Source: an uncultured Flammeovirgaceae bacterium
Lineage (GTDB): Bacteria > Bacteroidota > Bacteroidia > Cytophagales > Cyclobacteriaceae
Reading direction: 5' to 3'
Assembly (NCBI GenBank): GCA_937138955.1
Contig: CAKZPJ010000238.1
Span: forward strand, 1 to 5,605
Length of the DNA: 5,605 nucleotides
Part shown: positions 1-5,352 of the stretch, piece after piece
How the letters are laid out: every line of letters begins with the position of its first letter
Position numbering within the stretch: the first letter of the stretch is position 1
Translations under genes and position numbers: made by a program
Notes under the pieces: generated by a model
Told to the model about the DNA's origin: nothing
The model's database searches: none
What the model saw: the letters and a program-made list of their open reading frames with translations, nothing else

Positions 1-2
1 TC

Positions 3-41
3 GGTAATGGTCTAAGTGTTGGATTTAGAAAACGAGATTAG
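3..41 (+). CDS. Possible C-terminal tail of an upstream gene (partial)
   Basis: The third forward frame is open from the window edge and reads GNGLSVGFRKRD before a TAG at 39-41; the other two forward frames stop within the first 15 bases. The tail is too short to identify. The N-x-G-L-x-V-G-F-R pattern is reminiscent of the end of a formylglycine-generating-enzyme/SUMF1-type domain, which often closes with GFR plus a few residues, but this is only a resemblance. If real, the gene is convergent with the minus-strand hydrolase ending at 261. It could equally be chance read-through. Confidence 0.25.
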   Translation, partial: GNGLSVGFRKRD

Positions 42-260
42 ACTCAAGCGGGTAACTTTCAATATGTAAAAGAACGGCCGCCTTTTGCGGTACTTTCTAG
101 TATGTTTCTAGGCACGAATATACTATAAACTCAAGAAAGGCTAAAATGATTTCATCCGCTAAATCTTAGTTTTTATTACATGGTAAAAATGAATAGACCA
201 ACATGAAGTTTGCGATAGTCTGTCAACCACAGTAGTAATTTCTAAGAAGTAAATCAACTT
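42..260. other. Convergent intergenic region, no gene seen
   Basis: All six frames are broken by stops and no start with a plausible product is present. The stretch is AT-rich and holds a few short inverted repeats: the hairpin at 69-96 (separate entry); TAGTAT at 98-103 with ATACTA at 120-125; and CTGT/ACAG around 220-232. None has the strong stem plus U-run of a textbook terminator. Since the minus-strand hydrolase ends at 261 and a plus-strand gene may end at 41, the region would be expected to hold transcription ends for both, but I cannot point to a convincing one for the hydrolase. Confidence 0.6.
69..96 (+). terminator. Weak hairpin, possible terminator of the upstream gene
   Basis: GCCGC (77-81) can pair with GCGGT (87-91, one G-T pair) around the loop CTTTT. 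AAAG (69-72) can pair with CTTT (93-96) across a small internal loop. The stem is short and the following sequence is only moderately T-rich, so a terminator role is a guess based on its position 28 nt after the putative stop codon at 39-41. Confidence 0.22.
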
Positions 261-1571
261 TTATTTCGCCACCAACTCCTTAGCCCATTCAAGTAGAATA
301 TCGCTAATCCGCTCGTCCCACTCACCGGGTTTACCCAAATAGGAGTCGGTAGGCGTCTCGTGAATTGTGTTCCAGTGATCGAGGCCGGGAAATTGATAAA
401 GCTCATGATCCTGGTGTCCGTTCTTCTTCAATACCTGAATAATTATCTCATTATCGTAAGCCGACATAATCCAGTCGTTAGTACCCCGCATAATCCGTAG
501 TGGAGCTTTTAGTTCTTCCCAGGCTCCCGCTAGGTTATAATCCTGCAACTGCTGATAGTAGGCTAGCGGACGACCATACATATGGGCTGGAGCGTGATAA
601 TTATACTCGGCTAAAGCTGGATAATCATTGATGACTTCAGCGTAAGTTTTCTTCTTCATAAGCATACCGTAGTAGAGGGGAATATAGTAGGTGTTCATTT
701 TACGGGCAATCTCTATTTCCGAATCACCTTCCATTTGGCGAATGCGCCGTTCAATTTCCAGCATATGTTCGTACCAAGTCTTAAAGAAAGTGCCGTCGGA
801 AATTACTCCTTTCAAATTAAACTCATTCGCCAGGGTAGGAGCAATGGCGCTGCCCATGCTGGAACCGTAAATAATTATTTGAGTAGTATCGACGTAAGAC
901 TTTTGCTTCAGCGCTTGTAATGCTGCCCGATACCCCGCCATTTCGGTCAGGAAATCAGTTTGGGAACAATCGCCCTCACTGTCGCCCACCCCAACTTTTT
1001 CCACGCGCATCACTACCATATCAGTTTCTTCCACCAGTGCCCGAATTACTTTTGACCAATTATATGTAGCTGTAGGTGATAATTCCAGGGTAGAACAGCT
1101 CAATCCTCCAATGAAGAACATCGCGGGAAGTTTGCCCTCACGTTGAGGTTTAGTAACAATAACCCGCTGGCGAAGCCCGTAATCGTTTAGTACTGATTCG
1201 TAGTAAGTATCTAATCCGGCGTGCTGCTCTCGTGGTCGCCCAACTAGATTTGCCGTAAACGTTTTCTCTTCAGCGTCGCGTTTAATAAGTAGTTGAGTGG
1301 GTTCGTTCGCTCGCAGGGAATAAGTGATTTCAGTCCAAGCTTCGGAATCTTGCGCTAACTTTCCATTTACCCGGATAATTTTATCACCCGCTTGTATGCC
1401 CATCTTTTCTAGCGGTGAGTCAGGTTCTACACTTTGAACAATTGCTCCGGGAGCAGTTTCGTCTGGATAGTTGATGCGGGCTTGCCAACTAGCTCTTTGT
1501 CCCAGGTCTTGGCTATGAGCAAACGTGGTAAAAAGTAAAGTGGTAACGAGGTAAGAAAAGAAATGATTCAT
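261..1571 (-). CDS. Secreted PDZ-domain alpha/beta hydrolase
   Basis: Predicted exported serine hydrolase of 436 residues. The chosen start is the ATG at 1571-1569; an in-frame TTG at 1586 would add five residues ahead of an otherwise clean signal peptide (MNHFFSYLVTTLLFTTFAHS, cut near residues 18-21). Residues ~35-110 form a PDZ domain (GAIVQSVEPDSPLEKMGIQAGDKIIRVNG-like core, split here by residue position 43-71). Residues ~120-436 are an alpha/beta hydrolase: an oxyanion-type strand-turn FFIGGLSC near 152-159, a GVGDSEG turn near 194-200, the nucleophile elbow GSSMG at 236-240 (Ser238), an acid candidate Asp366 in GTNDW and a catalytic His399 in GLDHW. The triad is intact, so the enzyme is probably active as an esterase, lipase or peptidase in the periplasm or on the surface; the substrate cannot be read from sequence. 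It is divergent from the LytTR gene and transcribed alone. Confidence 0.9.
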   Translation of the reverse strand: MNHFFSYLVTTLLFTTFAHSQDLGQRASWQARINYPDETAPGAIVQSVEPDSPLEKMGIQAGDKIIRVNGKLAQDSEAWTEITYSLRANEPTQLLIKRDAEEKTFTANLVGRPREQHAGLDTYYESVLNDYGLRQRVIVTKPQREGKLPAMFFIGGLSCSTLELSPTATYNWSKVIRALVEETDMVVMRVEKVGVGDSEGDCSQTDFLTEMAGYRAALQALKQKSYVDTTQIIIYGSSMGSAIAPTLANEFNLKGVISDGTFFKTWYEHMLEIERRIRQMEGDSEIEIARKMNTYYIPLYYGMLMKKKTYAEVINDYPALAEYNYHAPAHMYGRPLAYYQQLQDYNLAGAWEELKAPLRIMRGTNDWIMSAYDNEIIIQVLKKNGHQDHELYQFPGLDHWNTIHETPTDSYLGKPGEWDERISDILLEWAKELVAK

Positions 1572-1667
1572 ACGTTTTTCGGGCAAGCATACGCAATTAT
1601 CACCCGCTTTGGGGGCTTTTTATGTCAATGAAGCGTATTTTTATGCGATCATCCCTATATTCAGGAC
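1572..1667. promoter_or_regulatory. Divergent intergenic regulatory region
   Basis: These 96 bp must carry promoters for both the minus-strand hydrolase and the plus-strand LytTR gene. On the minus strand TATGCTTG (1591-1584) matches seven of eight positions of the Bacteroidetes -7 element TAnnTTTG, 12 nt before the hydrolase ATG. On the plus strand TATTTTTA (1636-1643) also matches seven of eight, with a TTTG at 1608-1611 as a possible -33 element, though the 24-nt spacing is longer than the usual ~19-21. Neither is strong. Other structure: ATACGC at 1589-1594 is the reverse complement of GCGTAT at 1633-1638, and 1632-1648 is a perfect 17-nt mirror repeat centred on a T5 run. Confidence 0.4.
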
Positions 1668-2417
1668 ATGAGTATTGAGCACTCGAGAAGCTATCATTTA
1701 TTTGATTCGCGCATACTGACTCACGTGTTGTTTTGGCTGGGCTACTTTATTAGCTTTGGCCTTATCTGGAGTCGTGATGGTAATTATTATGATTCGTTTT
1801 TACTAGAGTTTGTTCTGCTACCGCTGCGTATTTCCGCCGTCTACCTGACCATTTACGTATTGATTCCCCGCAGCTTACTTCAAGAGAAATATCTTCGTTT
1901 CGCACTTCAGTACGGATTGCTGGTGCTAGTATGTGGTATACTACAACGAGTCATCAGTCATTATTTCTATGATGGTAATACCGGCTGGACAATCAGCGAA
2001 TTACTGGCACTTTGGCCAATTATGCGAGCCGTGATCCTGATTAACTCAACAGTATTATTCGTATCCGCCTTCAAAATTCTGACCCTTTATTTGGAAGAGC
2101 GACGAAAGAATCAAGCGTTCTCTACTCAGCCAGTTATCGAGATTAAAGCTGATAAGCGAATATTTCGCCTACAACCGGAGCAGATAATGTTTATTGAGGG
2201 AATGGGCAATTACGTTACCTACCATACTACCGATCAACAAAAGCTTATTCGCTACTCTAGTCTTAAGCAAGCGTTGAACGAACTACCATCCGATTTTGTA
2301 CGGATTCATAAGTCGTATATTGTGAATAAGCAACACGTGCGCTCGTACAATACCGAAGACGTTGAAATTGGTGAACAGTTCCTACCAATTGGTAAATCAG
2401 TAGATGCTGTTTTGTAG
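1668..2417 (+). CDS. Membrane-anchored LytTR-family transcriptional regulator
   Basis: A 249-residue one-component regulator. The N-terminal part has four hydrophobic helices at about 16-34, 44-66, 76-95 and 117-140, resembling the membrane part found in many Bacteroidetes LytS/LytTR-type signalling proteins. A charged linker (LEERRKNQ, ~142-149) leads to a LytTR DNA-binding domain at ~156-249. Its signature is clear: IMFIEGMGNYVTYHT at 173-187, LIRYSSLKQALNELP at 193-207, DFVRIHKSYIVN at 209-220, and a closing FLPIGKS at 238-244. There is no receiver or kinase domain, so the membrane part would have to sense the signal and pass it to the DNA-binding domain directly. The ATG at 1668 is the only candidate start: the frame is closed upstream by TGA at 1629-1631. 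The C-terminus ends a few residues early compared with many LytTR domains but keeps the core. LytTR proteins often act on neighbouring genes; the divergent hydrolase is the natural candidate, which is inference. Confidence 0.9.
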   Translation: MSIEHSRSYHLFDSRILTHVLFWLGYFISFGLIWSRDGNYYDSFLLEFVLLPLRISAVYLTIYVLIPRSLLQEKYLRFALQYGLLVLVCGILQRVISHYFYDGNTGWTISELLALWPIMRAVILINSTVLFVSAFKILTLYLEERRKNQAFSTQPVIEIKADKRIFRLQPEQIMFIEGMGNYVTYHTTDQQKLIRYSSLKQALNELPSDFVRIHKSYIVNKQHVRSYNTEDVEIGEQFLPIGKSVDAVL

Positions 2418-2446
2418 CCAGTAAAGAAAAGATGATATTGGGTGTT

Positions 2447-2564
2447 AGAGGTTGGGAATTAGGTTTTGGTAGCCTATATCCAAAATTCTGTGTTCAGAGA
2501 TGTTTTCCAGCGATAGATTTCGGATATTCACCTCCTAATCCCCAAAATCCAATCCCTAGCTTCT
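2447..2564. repeat. Long imperfect palindrome / hairpin upstream of the HAD gene
   Basis: Most of the gap between the LytTR and HAD genes folds on itself. Outer arm: 2447-2453 pairs with 2558-2564 (seven pairs, two of them G-T). The stem continues, after a bulged T at 2557, as 2454-2469 with 2542-2556 (14 pairs, one wobble, one A-C mismatch at 2461/2550, one bulged A at 2458). After an internal loop, the inner arm 2476-2486 pairs with 2517-2527 (ten of eleven). A small TCTG(TGTT)CAGA hairpin at 2487-2498 lies inside the apical loop. The left arm is G/T-rich and the right arm C/A-rich. The right arm ends one base before the ATG at 2565. It could be a dispersed MITE-like intergenic repeat, or an RNA structure affecting expression of the downstream operon. 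The pairing is seen directly; the role is unknown. Confidence 0.6.
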
Positions 2565-3047
2565 ATGACTATAGACCCCAGCAAAATTCGCTTAATTGTT
2601 TTGGATGTAGATGGCACCCTCACCGATGGCGGTATTTATATTACTGAAAAAGGCGACGCTTTTAAAAAATATAATGCGAAAGATGGTATGGCCATTAAGC
2701 GGCTCAATCGTCAAGGTATGCCAGTAGCATTTATCAGTGCTAGCCATAGTACTCAGATTGTGGAGCGTCGTGCTCAAATGCTGGGAGTAGAATATTGCTA
2801 CGTTGGTAACGAACCCAAAACACAGATACTGGAAGGCTGGATGGAGACGTTAGGAATAACGTATCCTGAAATTCTTTTTATGGGCGATGATATTAACGAT
2901 CGCGAAGTAATGCAAAAGGTGGGTATCTCGGCTTGCCCAGCGGACGCTTCCCCGGCTATCCGCGAGATAGCTGATGTTATTTTGGAACGCCGGGGGGGAG
3001 ATGCCTGTTTTCGAGAATTAGTAGACCGTTACTTTCCAATTAGCTAA
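2565..3047 (+). CDS. KdsC-like HAD phosphatase (3-deoxy-ulosonate phosphate type)
   Basis: A 160-residue cytoplasmic HAD phosphatase of the capless C0 class, the usual length for KdsC (3-deoxy-D-manno-octulosonate 8-phosphate phosphatase) and its nonulosonate relatives. Motif I is DVDGTLTDG at 14-22 (nucleophile Asp14, general acid/base Asp16). Motif II is Ser58 in FISAS, the motif III lysine is Lys85 in GNEPK, and motif IV is GDDIND at 107-112. The C-terminal GGDACFRELVD (144-154) corresponds to the GGxGxxRE segment that reaches into the neighbouring subunit's active site in KdsC tetramers. In KdsC the motif II strand usually reads ITGR; here it is ISAS, so the substrate may be a KDN- or other nonulosonate phosphate rather than Kdo-8-phosphate. 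The start is fixed: TAG at 2514-2516 closes the frame and no other ATG lies between. It is followed after 3 nt by the BatA-type gene. A G7 run at 2992-2998 lies in the coding sequence. Confidence 0.85.
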   Translation: MTIDPSKIRLIVLDVDGTLTDGGIYITEKGDAFKKYNAKDGMAIKRLNRQGMPVAFISASHSTQIVERRAQMLGVEYCYVGNEPKTQILEGWMETLGITYPEILFMGDDINDREVMQKVGISACPADASPAIREIADVILERRGGDACFRELVDRYFPIS

Positions 3048-3050
3048 CGC

Positions 3051-5207
3051 ATGAGTTTTGTCTATCCGTCATTTTTGTGGGGTTTACTGGCACTGGCTAT
3101 TCCGATTATTATCCATCTGTTTAATTTTCGGCGCACCAAAAAAATATACTTCAGCAACAATCAGTTCCTGAAAAATGTCAAGGAGACGACTACTTCTAAG
3201 CTGAAAGTTAAGCATCTGCTCATTTTATTAGCCCGTTTAGCTTTTATAGTTTTTCTGGTGCTGACCTTTGCCCAACCTTATTTGCCCGGAGAAAACGAAG
3301 AAGAAACCGGAACGGGCGAAAACCCCTTGGTTTATCTCTATTTGGATAACTCACTCAGTATGTCGTCCGAATTGGAGAGCGGAGTGCGTGGTATCGATCA
3401 GGGAGTGAGTTTTGTAGATGAAATAGCCACGTATTATCCACGCAGTGCTCAGTATAAACTACTGACGAATGGCTTCGGTAGTTTTTCTCGCGTACCCAAA
3501 AGCAGTGAGGGGTTGATCGATTTGGTAGCGGATGTTTCTCTGACCGGAGTAGCCCGTAACCTGGACGAAGTGTTGCAGAAAATTCAAAGCGACGTGCAGT
3601 TAATGGGTATGCAGGGCAGCGAAGTAGAGCGAGCGGATGTATATCTAATCTCGGATTTTCAAAAGTCAACAATCGGTGAAATACAAGGGGGTAAGCTGGG
3701 TGAAGATACCACTCTGCAAGTGAATTTGGTTCCGGTGCAATCCTCGTATCGGCATAATGTATTCGTGGACTCAATGTACTTGGCTAATCCATTTATGATG
3801 GCTGGGCAAGCTAACGAACTAGCGGTAGCTCTGCGAAACGAGGGGAATGAATCGGTAGAAAACCTTATTGTTCGCCTGCTGATTAATGAACAGCAAGTAG
3901 GTAGTGGCAGCGTTGATATCAATGCTTACGCTTCTGGTACGGTTAATTTTCCGCTTAACTTTCCACTGGAACAGCAGAACCAGTGTCGGATTGTCTTTGA
4001 GGATTATCCCGTCACTTTTGATAATGAGTTTTTCTTCACTCTTAACCTGGGCGATAAAATCAACGTTCTGGAGATCACCTCTAATTTGGCGGCTAACCGG
4101 ATGAATAGTGCGACGAACGTAGCCCGGGTTTACGCTAATGAAAGTGTCTTCAATTTCCAATCCTTCAGTATCGATAATTTGGATTATAGCCTATTAGATA
4201 ATACCAATCTGTTGATTTTAAATGAGATAGAAGGAGGGAATCAAAATGCCTCAGTGCTATTGCCTTATATCCGCGACTTTCTGGAAGACGAAGGGCACAT
4301 GGTATTTATTCTGCCCTCGAGTGGCGATGTCTCTTTTCTTGGAGAAGTTACTCAAAACACATCGTTAGCCGCTCAACGTCAGACCTACACCGATTCCACT
4401 GGTATACGCACGATTACCCTAGAGAATCCTGATCTGGCGAACCCTTTCTTCGATAATATGTTTGAGGGGCAGGCTGATAATTTTGATATGCCGTTCGCCG
4501 TGCCGTTGGTAAATCATAATCTGCCAGGAAACTCGCTGCTAAGTTATAAAACTGGCGATCCCTACTTGCTCTCGCTGCGAACGCCCTTTACTTCGGGCGA
4601 TCAGGTTTTTGTATTTAGTACTCCGTTGCGTCAGGAGTTTACCAGTCTGTATCGTCACGCGATTTTTGTACCAGTAATGTATCGGTTGGCTTCCATGAGC
4701 AAATCGCTAGACGTGCCGCTGTACTACCCAATGAACGAAAACACCATTACCTTAGAAGCATCGCGCTTACTAGACTCGACCACTCGGGAAGCTAGTGGCC
4801 CACGCTATTTATACAAATTACGCCGCGATGAGCAAGAGTTGATTCCAACGCAGCGGGTAGTAAACGGTCGTTTATTGATGGAAGTACCCCAAAATGTGAT
4901 CGAAGCTGGTTTTTACGAACTGGTGCGTACTGAGGAAGCTGCTAACGCGGATGATAATGCGGTAGGACTGCTCTCGCTCTCTTTTAATAATACCGAGTCG
5001 GAGTCGTTAGTAGAACCCTATACCATTGACGAACTTCAGCAGCAAATAGAGGGCGTGGAAAACGTTTCGTTATATGAAGCCAATGATGTAGAAGGTTTCA
5101 CCGCACTGATGCAATCTAAAAACGATCAGGTTGCTCTGTGGAAGTATGCCTTATTGTTAGCACTAGCCTGTCTGTTAGCCGAGATTCTGCTGATTCGTTT
5201 TCTTTAG
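3051..5207 (+). CDS. BatA N-terminal domain / vWA-like membrane protein
   Basis: A 718-residue inner-membrane protein of a family common in Bacteroidetes and not functionally characterised. Residues 1-78 are the BatA (aerotolerance regulator) N-terminal module: one helix at ~7-24, the basic FNFRRTKKIYFSN loop, and a second helix at ~55-76. Residues ~92-230 form a von Willebrand A-like fold with a MIDAS-type DNSLS (Asp99, Ser101, Ser103), a possible Thr165 and LISDFQKS (Asp202). About 231-335 looks like a CARDB/Ig-type beta domain (VALRNEGNESVENLIVRL). About 336-545 looks like the glutamine-amidotransferase-like fold seen in related proteins (LLILNEIEG, then YIRDFLEDEGHMVFILPSS), without an obvious catalytic Cys-His pair. 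A further beta-rich part is followed by a C-terminal helix at ~697-718. The middle is probably periplasmic. True BatA is about half this length, so this is a BatA-N protein and not BatA itself. It starts 3 nt after the HAD gene, implying one transcript. Confidence 0.88.
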   Translation: MSFVYPSFLWGLLALAIPIIIHLFNFRRTKKIYFSNNQFLKNVKETTTSKLKVKHLLILLARLAFIVFLVLTFAQPYLPGENEEETGTGENPLVYLYLDNSLSMSSELESGVRGIDQGVSFVDEIATYYPRSAQYKLLTNGFGSFSRVPKSSEGLIDLVADVSLTGVARNLDEVLQKIQSDVQLMGMQGSEVERADVYLISDFQKSTIGEIQGGKLGEDTTLQVNLVPVQSSYRHNVFVDSMYLANPFMMAGQANELAVALRNEGNESVENLIVRLLINEQQVGSGSVDINAYASGTVNFPLNFPLEQQNQCRIVFEDYPVTFDNEFFFTLNLGDKINVLEITSNLAANRMNSATNVARVYANESVFNFQSFSIDNLDYSLLDNTNLLILNEIEGGNQNASVLLPYIRDFLEDEGHMVFILPSSGDVSFLGEVTQNTSLAAQRQTYTDSTGIRTITLENPDLANPFFDNMFEGQADNFDMPFAVPLVNHNLPGNSLLSYKTGDPYLLSLRTPFTSGDQVFVFSTPLRQEFTSLYRHAIFVPVMYRLASMSKSLDVPLYYPMNENTITLEASRLLDSTTREASGPRYLYKLRRDEQELIPTQRVVNGRLLMEVPQNVIEAGFYELVRTEEAANADDNAVGLLSLSFNNTESESLVEPYTIDELQQQIEGVENVSLYEANDVEGFTALMQSKNDQVALWKYALLLALACLLAEILLIRFL

Positions 5208-5282
5208 GTACTAGACGACAATCTACGGTTCATAGATGTTTACAGCTAGTAATTTAAATGAATATTACGGTTGAGAGCTACC

Positions 5283-5340
5283 GACTGCGGCCTATCAACT
5301 GTAGACTATTACTAATAAACTATTACCTTTGTCCGCAGTC
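5283..5340. repeat. Inverted repeat flanking the promoter, with an internal direct repeat
   Basis: GACTGCGG at 5283-5290 is the exact reverse complement of CCGCAGTC at 5333-5340, with 42 nt between. Inside lie two copies of ACTATTAC at 5305-5312 and 5319-5326, 14 bases apart; the second runs into the -7 element. The right arm covers the expected transcription start. This could be an operator arrangement or a degenerate dispersed repeat. The repeats are seen directly, the function is inferred. Confidence 0.5.
5324..5331 (+). promoter_or_regulatory. Candidate Bacteroidetes promoter -7 element for the gene at 5353
   Basis: TACCTTTG matches the Bacteroidetes primary-sigma -7 consensus TAnnTTTG at every fixed position. 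Transcription would begin about seven bases later, near 5338, giving a leader of some 15 nt before the ATG at 5353. No good TTTG-type -33 element is seen at the expected 19-21 nt upstream (around 5300). The element lies between the arms of an 8-bp inverted repeat and overlaps the second copy of a direct repeat (see 5283-5340). Confidence 0.6.
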
Positions 5341-5352
5341 ATTAATCATCTT

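Larger units (their letters stand above)
5208..5352. other. Intergenic region with ACT-rich low-complexity sequence
   Basis: No gene and no strong terminator are visible. The stretch is rich in short recurring words: ACGGTT at 5225-5230 and 5267-5272, ACTATTAC at 5305-5312 and 5319-5326, and ACT at roughly ten-base intervals between 5284 and 5321. GTAAT (5249-5253) and ATTAC (5264-5268) could form a weak AT-rich stem. Similar degenerate GACTGnGGACT-type intergenic words are common in some Cytophagales genomes, to my recollection; whether this is a copy of a dispersed repeat needs the rest of the genome. Confidence 0.45.

Noticed and set aside
735..920. Plus-strand 61-codon open frame within the hydrolase gene
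   Set aside because: Antisense shadow of the alpha/beta hydrolase, with no family features.
1584..1586. TTG start for the hydrolase, five residues upstream of the ATG
   Set aside because: The ATG at 1571 gives a standard signal peptide, while the TTG adds MPEKR and falls inside the candidate -7 element.
1601..1620. CCCGC...GGGGGC followed by TTTTT as a rho-independent terminator
   Set aside because: The G and C runs do not pair into a stable stem without mismatches, and no plus-strand gene ends upstream; the position is a divergent promoter region.
2460..2468. TAGGTTTTG as a -7 promoter element
   Set aside because: The spacing between TA and TTTG is one base too long, and no upstream element is seen.
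2514..2521. TAGATTTC as a -7 promoter element for the HAD-BatA operon
   Set aside because: It matches seven of eight positions of TAnnTTTG but has no -33 element, and it sits inside the palindrome, where the sequence is already explained by pairing. It remains possible but is too weak to list.
2432..2647. Plus-strand 71-codon open frame across the gap before the HAD gene
   Set aside because: It covers the palindrome and runs into the HAD gene in a different frame. The product is low-complexity and aromatic/proline-rich, as expected from reading the hairpin arms by chance.
3355..3774. Minus-strand open frame of 139 codons inside the BatA-type gene
   Set aside because: It is antisense to a clearly coding plus-strand gene, its translation is rich in R, H and P with no recognisable domain, and no promoter is apparent.
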